Source: Stictocephala bisonia (taxonomy: Eukaryota > Arthropoda > Insecta > Hemiptera > Membracidae). From it: DNA of 64,000 bases. Shown piece by piece: positions 38,938 to 49,910 of the stretch. Where the stretch lies: the NCBI GenBank assembly GCA_035578905.1, contig JAQJVL010000004.1:6879175-6943174 (forward strand). Direction: 5' to 3'. The position numbers and the translations under genes are program-made. Under the pieces are notes generated by a model. The model had not been told where the DNA came from. It searched no databases and saw only the letters and a program-made list of their open reading frames with translations. Each line of letters starts with the position of its first letter. Position 1 is the first letter of the stretch.

Positions 38938-40046
38938 TCATTGGCTGTTTCTTCTTAAAAGAGATTCCACATCGGCCTTGAAGGAGAGGACACTACGTCC
39001 GAAGAAATGGACATCACCACATATCGAGTTTCCTGTTCGCATCAGACGGGGTATTGTACTGTTTTGGCTGTACGTTGTGGTGTAATGGGCTCTTCTTAAA
39101 ATCTGCTGCTGTCTTGAGAGACGAGGGATATGGAAAGAAATGTTTCCTAGTAGTTCGGGACAGTCCAAGGAGCCATTTACGATCTTGTAAAGGAGTAGAG
39201 ACTTCATTAGTGCCCAACGCTGAGATAGAGGGAGAAGATCAAGACGAAACCTGATCTCTTCAAGTCGCACCTCATTGTATCGGAATCCCAATCTGATACC
39301 AATTAGTCACTGGAAGCGGTTCTGGACCCTTTCAAGTACATCTACAAGATCCAGTTGGTAGGGTGACCAGACAGGTGAGTTGTACTCCAGTATGGAGCAG
39401 ACTAGGATCACGAAGAGTGTTTTGACTGTAGAGAGTGAAAAGGGTCCTTTGGTTGTTCGGAAGACAAAGCCGAGCACCGTGTAGTCCTTGGAACAAACAT
39501 GAGTGATGTGCAAGCCGGGATGGAGATTCGGCGTGAAGTAAACTCCTAGGTCACGGACTTTACTGAAAAACTGGAAAACATGCTGGCCAGTGTGTTAGCT
39601 GGAAGGAAACCTCTGTGGAGAGCGTGAGAATTGCATCAATACGCACTTTTTCTCGTTCAAGTCCATGGAGTTGATATTGCACCAGTAGAAAATGTTATCA
39701 AGATTTCTCTGAAGATGGACGCAGTCTTCCTTTGAGGCTATCTCCCAGGAGAGTTTAACATCATCTACGAAGAAGAGAAATTCCACATCCAGTTCATCCG
39801 CTAAGTCATTTACAAACAAAATAAATAGAAAAGGGCCCAGAAGCGACCCCTGAGGGACGCCTGAAGTAACAGCAATCGGGTCAGATAGAGCAGAATAGTG
39901 TCTGAAAACAAGTGAGCGATTAGACAGGTAAGAGCGGATGAAGCTAAGTAATGGTCCGGCAACCTGTATGCAGCCAACTTATCAAGTAAATGTTGATGGC
40001 TCACCCTGTCAAAGGCTTTAGAGTAATCCAGGTAGATACAGTCAAC
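38938..40046 (-). pseudogene. LINE ORF2, palm and C-terminal part
   Basis: The minus-strand reading begins at 40046 with VDCIYLDYSKAFDR (RT motif A), then HQHLLDKLAAYRLPDHYLA. After a frame change come SGVPQGSLLGP-type residues. The next frame has VNDLADELDVEFLFFVDDVK, where the catalytic box is FVDD, not FADD. Further frames cover the thumb region (VCSILEYNSPVWSPYQ, LERVQNRFQ) and the tail (GSLDCPELLGNISFHIPRLS, MRTGNSICGDVHFF). Several frameshifts and stops make it non-functional. Confidence 0.85.
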
Positions 40047-40050
40047 AAGT

Positions 40051-41126
40051 TGTAACCTACCTCTCTGTTAATGAGTTACATTAATTTAGTTTCTGTTAAT
40101 TTGATAAAAATTATGCAAATTAATTTTATTTATCTTAATCTCAGTGTTTTTTATGTGGGCAAATCGGTGAGGCTGTAAATTACACTGAATAAAGGCTCTT
40201 GTTTGAAAAAGTTAATTTAATAATACATTCTTTTATTTTTTAATTTAAATATATGAAGTTAAATTTTACAAAATTGAAAGTTATCTATTTAAAACTGATT
40301 TCTAAATAAAAGATTAAATTATTTTATAACTAAAACTTATCTTTATGTCTCTTCTTTGTCTTGTTGAAACTCCACGTGGTCTCGATTGCAATTGTACTAC
40401 AAGTCCTGTTCCAATCTGGTAATCACACCCTTGTCTAAACCGTTATGTTAAACTTTTACTAAATAATTTTTATTCACTTTTTGACTAATTACTTTCCCTA
40501 CATTAAACAATTTTAGAATCAAACGGCCACCCAAGGTAGCAAATACTGTATGCCGGGTGCATCACTGTGGCCTGAAGACTGGTCCCTAAGGGGTCTTGGT
40601 TTCAAGTGTCCTATCCCGGAGGGATCTTCAATGTGAATGAACGAGGCTTGGACGAGTCTCGCGTGGCTTCAGTCCTCGGTCTCTTTCCGTTACACGCGAT
40701 AACATTGGGTTGGAGGGTATACTTCCGCCCATGCCATGTGCTTTTTGCCCCGGTAGGTGGTGCCTCTAGCGATTATTTTTTTAACTAAATACGTCTCTCA
40801 TCTAGATTGGACTCAACCATCGTATCGTGTCCCCCTGGCACCCCTTTGGACTGTCAGATGGACTCGTTCGACGACGCGACTGCACATGTCTTTTCTGTCT
40901 CGCTAACAATACTTGGAATGTGTTTGTTTATGTCTCGGACGACTGCCTGGGACAAATATACCTGCCCACTTCTCTATATTTGTTGGCTATTAATTTACAA
41001 TGGATTCCGAATATTATTTGAATGTTCGGTTATTGTTTTAATTAAATATGTCTATATTTTTTTTTAAATAATTTATTATTTATTTAATTTAATTAATTCA
41101 CTCGTCAATTTGGTGTACCTGTTACA
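40051..41126 (-). repeat. LTR (3' LTR in element orientation)
   Basis: 1076 bp, the same length as 44860-45935 and, by eye, about 98% identical; most differences are in the first 70 bp. It ends in TG/CA. On the minus strand it contains AATAAA signals near its 3' end. Two open frames of 60 and 86 codons exist on the + strand but are antisense and simply shared through LTR identity. Confidence 0.93.
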
Positions 41127-43330
41127 GTACCCCCCGATTTTTTGCGATGTGCGGTTAGCGCGAGTCAAAAAATCTAAATTTTAACATGTTCCGCCCAAAT
41201 TGTCGGTTATTGTTCAGATAAGTTTTAGCTTTACAATATTAACTATATCTAGAATGGACTAAATCTATCTATTAATATACAATACAATTCTAAATCCCAT
41301 TCGACAAATCATGTAGTCAACAAATCATGATTTTTTCTTATACGCAAAAAATTCATGTAAATCACTAAATGTACTCAATTACATTGTTAAATTTCATCTA
41401 TATAAAACAATTTACATTATTTGTTATCAATTTGTAACAAAACATCTTTAATGATTCTTTGTCATTAATGCAAGTTGTCATTGATATTAATTATCTTGTA
41501 GTTAGTTATAAAAATGTTTCAATGAATTCAAGAAATTTAAATTATTATTTAAGTTTTTAATCAAATATTGCATATTGGTGAAAAATATATGAGAATTGTT
41601 AACAAATACAATGGTAATTCTGCATCATCAATGATTGAACATTTATATGTTATTCATACCCTTATTTCATTATCTATGGAGTACAATTGACTTAATAATA
41701 ACAACAGTATTTCAAAACATATACAATTAAAATTTCATTTAAATGCAGTTTAAAAATATTCACAAGATTAAAAACATTATTTAATACCTTCAAATAGTAT
41801 TATCATTATTCTGACAAGTGATTGTAAAATATTAAATACTTTTTTCTATTTACATCAAAACCCCTCAATGGTAAAGTTATTTGAGTTATTCTGCCATTCA
41901 TGACCACGACTTGACAGAATGTGTATACACGTTGTCCACTCATCAATGGTGATATACAAAACTATTCAACCAAAAGTATCTCACATGACAACATGTATTG
42001 CTGGCAGCAATCAATTCAAAAATTATTAAAGTTCAAAAATTGATTTATTCCTGATCAAGCTTCCAATGTCCTATCAATGAAGTCAAAACAGTCAAGTGAT
42101 CACTGCTATACATCACCCAGTCCGTCACACAAACACTTTTTTATGACAAAGCATAAAATAATTAACTCCTATTTCACTCTTGTAGCAGTTCATATTAACG
42201 AAGCAGTTTATTTGTTACCTTATGGTCGTTTCACATTGTTCCTTCCCAGAGTGTCCACACTATCACTTGTGTCCCTGAGTGTCCATTGGTGTCACTGAGT
42301 GTTTGTTTCGGTGCAAGATCATCTTATCTGAACATATCATTTTGATTACCTTTTCTATTAGATAATACATAAAACATGATTTAATTATTAGTTACTGGTT
42401 ATAACCATGGTTTCAATTCAATATACAATTAAAAGGAGTGAAACATTATTTACAAAACAATTACACATACTCATTTGTATATACATACATATTGTTTGTT
42501 CATAGAGTTTCAACTATCTATACATTTACTGATGCTGCTTTGGCATATTTCAAGTTGACCTATTTAAAATTGATTATCATTATTATATTTACAAAGTTTT
42601 CCATTAATCATTACTGGTTATTCATTACCGATATTGCAGTAATGAATACTATTTGCAATTACCTTCTACTCATGTCTACTTGTGGTCTCTATCACTATTC
42701 TTTGCATTAATGACAATTACAATAATTACTATCAAAAATTGTAATCACATGTTTACAATATTTCATTCTCCTCCTTCAATGTATTTTTTAAATTACTAAT
42801 CTATTGGTGTCTGCAACATGGCTCTAGTAATGAGGCTAGCCATGCTACAGGTCACTTTAAGCTCTGTCAGAATTACCTAAGTTCAAAAGAAAACATACAA
42901 TGTATATCATTGAGTCATCTCAATATAATCATAAACAAGTTATAATAACAAGGTATCATAAGAAATCTCCTTTCATCATCTTGGTTTAACATAAGTATCA
43001 TACTATTACCAATGTTACATTCAAATCTGTTATACATCTTACTCAATCACAAATATCATATTATCATTAATGTTACATTCTTTTAACTACCATGTATTTA
43101 TTATTATGATATCTTTAAGTATTTTCTCTTTTAACAGTCATTTTTATACTTTATTTATTTATTTTTATATAAATCTCCTATCATTACTAATGTTACATTG
43201 TTTCAACTACTATGTGTTTATTATTATGATATCTTTAAGTATTTTCTTTAAATCAGTGGTTTTGATTGAAACTCTTTTACAATTTAGTTTTTTATACAAA
43301 TGGGATTGTCCGAGAACACTAGTTTATTTT
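41127..43330. other. Interior of the LTR element without coding capacity
   Basis: AT-rich, no retroviral-type motifs on either strand. It contains short direct duplicates, such as the block TTATTATTATGATATC and TTTAAGTATTTTCT at about 43097 and 43217. In an autonomous element this segment would carry pol. Confidence 0.75.
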
Positions 43331-43333
43331 TTA

Positions 43334-44719
43334 CTAAGACCTTCCTTTTTTTTTTTTTTTTTTTTTTTGTTTATAGTCTGAAAAGTATGAGATATTATAG
43401 TACCTCATCACATAATTGACCATGTCATCCTTGTCCAAATCACAGTTTCCACCCCCCATCAATCGAGTCTCACATTCCCTTTGTTTATCTATTTCCCAAT
43501 ACTTACTTATAACATTCCTTTCAAACTCAAAGAAGTCACTCGATTTGTCTAGCCTATTTCTGATTATTTTTAGTTTTTCATTTTCATGACACTTAAAGTT
43601 ATTTATTTCACCTTCAAAGTCAGTGTTACAAAGTGTTATAGCTTTTTCTATTTTGTCATCTATCATGATGTGTGGATGTCCTATTTGTTTTTCTACTCTA
43701 TTATTTACTCTAGGCCTACTCATTTGATTATTTAACTCATTGAATACCTCAGTTAGTGTTACATTTGATTCTGTTTTTGTCTAACAGGGTTTTATTTACT
43801 TCACTTAGTCTATCCTCAACATCATTTATTTTGATAGTTTGTTCCCTATCTTTATTATTTACTTCATTACTACTATTTTCTTCTACTTCACTTTCCTTAT
43901 TAAAGTCTATTTTTACTTTTTCTATTTTATTGACAAAGTTGTCTTCAATCTGACTTGTCCTATCATTAACATCTTTTATGAGCTCATTACATTTCATATT
44001 AATTCATTATTTAACTTTATCACGCTATCACTCACTTCTTTAATCTTAACATTTGTTCCACCTAGCCTAACATTAATCTCATCAAGTTTAGTATTAATGT
44101 TATTATTCATGTTTAATAACAAATCCATTATATTTGACAATAGTCTCTCCTCAACATTATTTATTTTGATAGTTTGTTCCCTATCTTTATTATTTACTGC
44201 ATTCATACTATTATTTTCCTTTACTTCACTATCTTTATTAAAGTCTATATTTACTTTTTCTATTTGTTTGTCTAAGTTATTTTCAAGCTGACTTATCCTA
44301 TCATTTACATCTTTTCTGAGCTCATCAAATTTCATATTAGTTTCATCATTCATCTTTATCATGTTATCATTCATTTCTGTAAGTCTAGTATCAAAGTTAG
44401 TATTCATTTCTTTAAATGTAGTATCAAAGTTAGTATTCATTTCTTTAAGTTTAGTATCAAAGTTATCATTTATTTCTTTAAATTTAGTATCTACGTTAGT
44501 ATTCATTTTTGATAACAAATCCATTATATTAGATAATGTATTTTCCATGTTTGAACTTGGCCTATCCATATCAAGTTTATTATTTTGATTTATTTCTTTA
44601 ATTACACTTAAAGAAGTGTCTGAGTCATCTGAATCATTCTCAGTGATCTGGTTATTATTTATTTTATACATGATTATCTTATTGGAATTCAACAAGTTCA
44701 AATATGCAAAAATTTTCAA
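43334..44719 (-). pseudogene. Gag-like region of the LTR element: coiled coil plus capsid-like tail, frameshifted
   Basis: Three successive minus-strand frames: 44719-43994 (241 codons), 43997-43749 and 43723-43334; the first and third are in the same frame, the middle one is shifted. The first has near-perfect 11-residue repeats from about residue 72 to 116 (NTNFDTTFKEM, NTNFDTRLTEM), a pattern expected for a long coiled coil. The second duplicates part of it (KDREQTIKIN recurs). The third reads FFEFERNVISKYWEI then KQRECETRLMGGG and VNYVMRYY, which resembles the capsid region of gypsy-type Gag (F...YW....Q...R..L..G). The assignment is by pattern and position only. The C-terminal lysines come from a T-run. 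Confidence 0.7.
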
Positions 44720-44835
44720 TTTAAAAATTCACTAAATTAATTCAATAAAATAAAATTAAAAAATTCAAAAGTTTCACATAAAATTATCTTTAAACATATT
44801 TAAATACATTTAATATATTTGAAAAGTACTTTACA

Positions 44836-44856
44836 GCCCCACGTGGTTGGTCGCCA
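44836..44856 (-). promoter_or_regulatory. Putative tRNA primer-binding site of the LTR element
   Basis: On the minus strand, TGGCGACC begins three nucleotides after the LTR end. A TGG start complementary to a tRNA CCA tail is what reverse transcription priming needs. The tRNA type was not determined. Confidence 0.7.
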
Positions 44857-44859
44857 ATC

Positions 44860-45935
44860 TGTAACCTCTCTCTCTTTGATGAGTTACATTAATTTAAATT
44901 TTTTGTTAATTTGATAAAAATAATGCAAATTAATTTTATTTATCTTAATCTCAGGGTTTTTTATGTGGGTAAATCGGTGAGGCTGTAAATTACACTGAAT
45001 AAAGACTCTTGTTTGAAAAAGTTAATTTAATAATACATTCTTTTATTTTTTAATTTAAATATATGAAGTTAAATTTTACAAAATTGAAAGTTATCTATTT
45101 AAAACTGATTTCTAAATAAAAGATTAAATTATTTTATAACTAAAACTTATCTTTATGTCTCTTCTTTGTCTTGTTGAAACTCCACGTGGTCTCGATTGCA
45201 ATTGTACTACAAGTCCTGTTCCAATCTGGTAATCACACCCTTGTCTAAACCGTTATGTTAAACTTTTACTAAATAATTTTTATTCACTTTTTGACTAATT
45301 ACTTTCCCTACATTAAACAATTTTAGAATCAAACGGCCACCCAAGGTAGCAAATACTGTATGCCGGGTGCATCACTGTGGCCTGAAGACTGGTCCCTAAG
45401 GGGTCTTGGTTTCAAGTGTCCTATCCCGGAGGGATCTTCAATGTGAATGAACGAGGCTTGGACGAGTCTCGCGTGGCTTCAGTCCTCGGTCTCTTTCCGT
45501 TACACGCGATAACATTGGGTTGGAGGGTATACTTCCGCCCATGCCATGTGCTTTTTGCCCCGGTAGGTGGTGCCTCTAGCGATTATTTTTTTAACTAAAT
45601 ACGTCTCTCATCTAGATTGGACTCAACCATCGTATCGTGTCCCCCTGGCACCCCTTTGGACTGTCAGATGGACTCGTTCGACGACGCGACTGCACATGTC
45701 TTTTCTGTCTCGCTAACAATACTTGGAATGTGTTTGTTTATGTCTCGGACGACTGCCTGGGACAAATATACCTGCCCACTTCTCTATATTTGTTGGCTAT
45801 TAATTTACAATGGATTACGAATATTATTTGAATGTTCGGTTATTGTTTTAATTAAATGTATCTATATTTTTTTTAAATAATTTATTATTTATTTAATTTA
45901 ATTAATTCACTCGTCAATTTGGTGGACCTGTTATA
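44860..45935 (-). repeat. LTR (5' LTR in element orientation)
   Basis: 1076 bp partner of 40051-41126. The outer terminal dinucleotide has mutated from CA to TA on the + strand. The near identity of the LTRs implies a recent insertion relative to the frameshifted host LINE. Confidence 0.93.
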
Positions 45936-45939
45936 AAGT

Positions 45940-46640
45940 AGATTCCTGGAAAAGGCTGTTATGACAAAATCTTGCAGCAGAACCAGATTGGTAGAAGTTG
46001 ATCTGCCTCGCATAAACCCATGTTGCTGTGGAATGATGTATTTACCAAGGTCGAAAATTAGTCCATCAAGCACCAGGCCTTCAAATATTCTGCCGATGAC
46101 AGAAAGAAGAACAACAGGTCGGTAGTTCTTAACATCGCTACGTTCACCTGTCTTGTATATGAGAACTATGATACCATATTTCAGGTGAGAAGGAAAAATG
46201 CTAGAAGAGAAAAAACAATTAAAGAATATGGTAAGAAAGGGGGCAAGAACAGGGCTGCAGAATTCAATGATTTGAGGGGGTATTCCATCATGACCCTTTG
46301 AGGCATCAACGACGTTGCACTTCTTTTCCACCTCTAACGCAGATATACGCTATGCAGAGAAGGAGTCTTCTGTTTTATCTTCATACAATGGAGGATTGTT
46401 TACAGGTGACATAAAGATCGATGAGAAGAAGGTTAGACATTTCAACAGAATCCTGGGTGGTTAACTCATTTTGGTGGAATGACATCGGATGTTGACTCTT
46501 GTCCTTGTTTAAAATACTCAAGGAAAAGTACAACGCAGTACCACTGTACGTGTAGCAGTCACGTATAGGCTGCTACTTTTGCAGAAGAGCCATTATAATC
46601 TTAAGTGGTGTAGGTTGGCTGGAACATTGCAGACCCCTAT
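45940..46640 (-). pseudogene. LINE ORF2, finger part
   Basis: Minus-strand reading: VEMSNLF-like and SPVNNPPLYED segments near 46460-46380 (with a frameshift), then KGHDGIPPQIIEFC, IYKTGERSDVKNYRPVVLLS and PQQHGFMRGRSTSTNLVLLQ, ending at the insertion site after AFSRNL. These match the LINEs at 49.9-54.4 and 60.5-62.7 kb block by block. Confidence 0.85.
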
Positions 46641-47404
46641 TTTGCTTGCATAAGATGTTTACTGTTCATAATTTATATATTTTTCATTGCCTGATAGAAA
46701 TTAGGAATATAGAACCAAATTTAGTCAGAAATCAGCATGTGCATGGTTATGTAACAAGAAATAACTCCTTGAAATTATGATTGTATATGATCATAAGTAC
46801 AAGGAACCGTTGCTTCACAACGGGTCTGTAGTTTTCAAAAAGTCTAATCAATTAATAATAATGATGTGATGAAATTTACTCCAGATATTTCCGTAACCAC
46901 TGCTGCCAATTATACAATTTTTCCTGGCACTAAATGATGAAAGTCAGTTACAATTTTACAAAAGATATGTTAAATACTTTATGTTTACGTAAGATTACAG
47001 AAGTATTAAAACACAAAAAGTCAGAAGATGTTTTATTGTTAATTGCCTTTTTATTAATGCTTTTTCAAAATCATAATGGATATACAAATTTTAATTACTC
47101 CGTAAGTACCGTAAGTACCGTATTCTTGTTTAAGGAACTGAAGAAACCCCAGAAGGATTTCGGATTAGATGAAAGAGAGCTGTCGACGTTCGACATGAAA
47201 TTGTTGTAGCACAAAGCAGAGATTTCCTTACACTATCTACTCAATCTGTGAAATTCGGCCAATAAATTTGGATCCTGTGTCACCTTGTAGCTTCTATGAG
47301 TGGACTTCTTCTGTATTATTAAATGTATTAATTCCGATGAATACCAGCATGGAAACCTTTAGGGACCAACCCGCATAAGTGTGCCAACTTAGATAAATAC
47401 ACTT
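46641..47404. other. Unassigned segment between LINE and Penelope-like element
   Basis: Intact Penelope RTs need only about 140 bp between the YVDD box and the NFLDL motif, so about 600 bp here are extra. A 91-codon open frame (46934-47209, + strand) has no motif I recognise. It may be the LINE's remaining 5' part, a fourth insertion, or a variant of the element itself. Confidence 0.4.
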
Positions 47405-48318
47405 AATTGTCACCTCCTGAAGCTTAGTTTTACCAGTGAACTTGAATCTATGAATGAAATTAACTTTTTGGATTTAAAAATAATTCGTGATCATAACAAA
47501 CTTTCATATAGAATTTTCATGAAACCTACTAAAACCAATTGTACAATAAATAACAGTTCTGTCCATCCCCCGCCTCACAAAACATCTAGCTTCAGAAGTA
47601 TGTTGTATAGGGCGTATTCAATACCATTAAGTGTTACAGATAGAAAAAAGGAAATAAATGTAATAAAATCAATAGCTATTGCAAGTGGACACAAGGCATC
47701 AATCATTGATTAAATTGGAAGAAGAATAAAGAAGAAAATAGAAAATAAAATTCGAGATGATAAACGAACAACACTTGAAAAATCCGATAAAGAACAAAAG
47801 AAATATGTATCCCTCCATTACAATGGACCGTTTACACAAAGATTTGGTAATAGATTTAAGAAATTCAATTTATCAGTAGCTTTTAAGATTTGTAATACTA
47901 TGTCCAACATTTTACACCCGAATATTGAAAGTGAAAATAAATTCAATAATTCAGGAATATATAGGATTAACTGTAATGATTATAATGTTTTACATAGGTC
48001 AGACTGTACATTTTAGCAAAAGATATAAAAACCATGTCTCTACATTTAAAAAAAAGAAACCTGAAAGATCTAATGTAGCTGAACACCTTCTAAATTGTAA
48101 CCACAGTCTGAATAAAATAGATGAAAATCTAGATATTCTAAAAAGTTTGTAAGAAGGGTCGTATTATGAATGCTAGGGAAGAGTTATTTATTTTTAAAGA
48201 AAAATGTAAGGATCGTGATAAATTAATGAATGAACAGGTTAATTTTGATTCCGAAATAGTTTTTAATAATGTATTTTCAGTGACTAAAAGAGCAGAAGTA
48301 ACAGCCAATAGGAATTAA
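47405..48318 (+). pseudogene. Penelope-like element, C-terminal half with GIY-YIG endonuclease
   Basis: Reads LSFTSELESMNEINFLDLKI then FMKPTKTNCTINNSSVHPPP and HKTSSFRSML, the conserved RT thumb/linker of Penelope-like proteins. A GIY-YIG nuclease follows: GIY at 47954-47962 and YIGQT from 47991, with R.K.H as RYKNH and NVAEHLLNCNHS afterwards. A frameshift separates GIY from YIG, and another comes after DILKSL. The protein ends ...AEVTANRN with a stop at 48316-48318. GIY-YIG is the endonuclease typical of Penelope elements. At least three lesions make it inactive. Confidence 0.9.
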
Positions 48319-48424
48319 CCAATAGTATCACAGCAGCCACCATTTTGACGATTCCAGCCAATGGGGTCACGTGATCATAGGCCTATAAATTGAGTTGTTG
48401 AACACCATTTTCCATTCTTTTTTA

Positions 48425-48475
48425 ATTCCTCTGGTCTGAGGAAGGTGGGCGTGGTTCACCGAAGTCGATCACAAT
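48425..48475 (+). ncRNA. Degenerate hammerhead-ribozyme-like motif at the 3' end of the Penelope-like element
   Basis: CTGAGGA at 48436-48442 is followed by a GGTG...CACC stem (48444-48447 with 48457-48460) and GAAGTC at 48461-48466. Hammerhead cores read CTGANGA, stem II, GAAA. Penelope-like elements are known to carry such ribozymes in their terminal repeats. Here GAAG replaces GAAA, so self-cleavage is doubtful. It is called on layout and context only. Confidence 0.4.
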
Positions 48476-49780
48476 AATATTTGTGCATTTTTACTTGTAT
48501 TGTAATATATTTGTGTATTTTGTGGGTTTTTTGTAATAAATTTGCATTATGTGACGTTCAATTGTACGGTATATGTACCAACACATATTATGATAATTAA
48601 AAACTAAACTATTATTTTGTTTTACTTACATGTTAGAATTAAAATATTAGGGATTTATGCATTTTCAAGACGCTTCACCAATGATTAGAATCAATCTATA
48701 TTTTCTGACAAAACACTTTATTCCGTTTTATAGGAAAAAATCAAAATTTATGATTTTTTAATTGTTATTTTTTTATTTATCTCCATTCTTTTTCGTGGTT
48801 TTTCATCTTTTTTTTTAAGTTTCATGTAGTTTTTCATGCTGAATACGAATTTTAAAACTATTTTGGTATATGGAAATTATTTCTCGAGATATTACGGAAA
48901 AGCTACGTTCGCGGTAGTAAATCACCGATGGTGCCCATATGCACAATGTTAATAGGAGCTATGACTGGCCACCTAAAACAATTTCTTCGCATATATTCCA
49001 GTCACTCGAAGTTAACGCAAATTATGAATTTTTGTTGAGTAAATTGACGATTACGATAAGTTAGGTTATGGTTGGTTTAAGTAGAAAACAAGTCTTTTGA
49101 AAAACCAACTACATATTCGTGTTCAGCAATAGAAACCAACTAAAATGTAAAAGATTGTTGAAAATAAAGGGTTTTTAACATTGATTTTTCATCTTCATAT
49201 AAAAAACTTATTTTTCTATTTTTCGGTCAAAAACAAGTTTTCCACGGCTAAAATCAACCTCCTCAATAAATATAAACTCATCAGTACATCATAATCATAA
49301 TACCGAAGCAATTATAATAGTAATTAACCATTACCTTTTTTACTATGATGGGAAGATGGCTGATTGGTGGCTTTGTGCATGTCGTTGATCTAGCCGTATA
49401 ACTTTGTGAAGTGTAATACGAGAATTTTCAACTGGTTGTTTCTGATCGTATTGTCTAATGTGAGTTTTTATGTGTATGCTCCCTTAATGTCATTTGTATG
49501 TAATGCATAAAAATGTCATTGTAATAACTCACCAAATACCGTGTTATGATCTGCAACCCTATCTCTCATGGTTGTCAGAATTGACTAATAAATTAATTGT
49601 CCACTTAGCAGAAAGCTTATTCCATTCCTCCTTTCCGTCTGTCAGTGTCGTTTGTTTTCGAGCAAATTCCACAGAGGAATCCTACACGCCCAAACTTCAC
49701 TGCCTTCTTAATTTCGTCTACGGAAGCTGCATAGTGTGCTAAATGAAACTTTGTTTAATAATACTATATCAGTAGTCTCT
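48476..49780. other. Anonymous region between Penelope-like element and LINE
   Basis: The first roughly 80 bp may be the end of the Penelope element. The rest is AT-rich without recognised features, except that a GC-richer stretch at 49560-49745 may be the LINE's 5' untranslated region. Confidence 0.4.
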
Positions 49781-49910
49781 TAAGTGGCTGTTTGGGGGTG
49801 GATTGAGTAGCTTCTGATCAGCCACTGCGTAACACTGTCTCATGGGCTAACAGCATAAGAATTATCGCCCTTGTTACAATATATCTGCCTTAACTATCAA
49901 AGATCACTAA

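Larger units (their letters stand above)
40047..45939 (-). mobile_element. LTR retrotransposon with a gag-like region and no recognisable pol (non-autonomous)
   Basis: Two direct repeats of exactly 1076 bp (40051-41126 and 44860-45935) start TGTAACC and end GTTACA or GTTATA. They are flanked by a 4-bp duplication AAGT (40047-40050 and 45936-45939). On the minus strand, a likely primer-binding site TGGCGACCAACCACGTGGGG follows the LTR (within 44837-44856) and a purine tract AAAAAATCGGGGGG precedes the other LTR (within 41129-41145), so the element runs on the minus strand. The 3.7-kb interior has a gag-like coding region but no protease, reverse transcriptase or integrase motifs. Confidence 0.9.
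38461..46640 (-). mobile_element. 5'-truncated LINE inserted in the Penelope-like element (itself split by an LTR retrotransposon)
   Basis: On the minus strand the 3' end lies at 38461 with a tail (GAAAATAAATGAATAAAT) and 3' untranslated region up to about 38937. ORF2 follows upstream: C-terminal domain 38938-39600, palm 39600-40046, fingers 45940-46640. The two halves join exactly at the LTR element's target duplication: RNLL on one side and VDCIYLDYSKAFD on the other. The 5' boundary near 46640 is approximate. Confidence 0.85.

Noticed and set aside
40606..41067. 60- and 86-codon open frames that recur almost identically at 45416-45880
   Set aside because: They lie in the two LTRs, antisense to the element, and are shared only because the LTRs are copies of each other.
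43839..44291. 150-codon open frame on the + strand
   Set aside because: It is the shadow of the gag-like region read on the opposite strand; its composition is the complement of the Asn/Lys-rich coiled coil.
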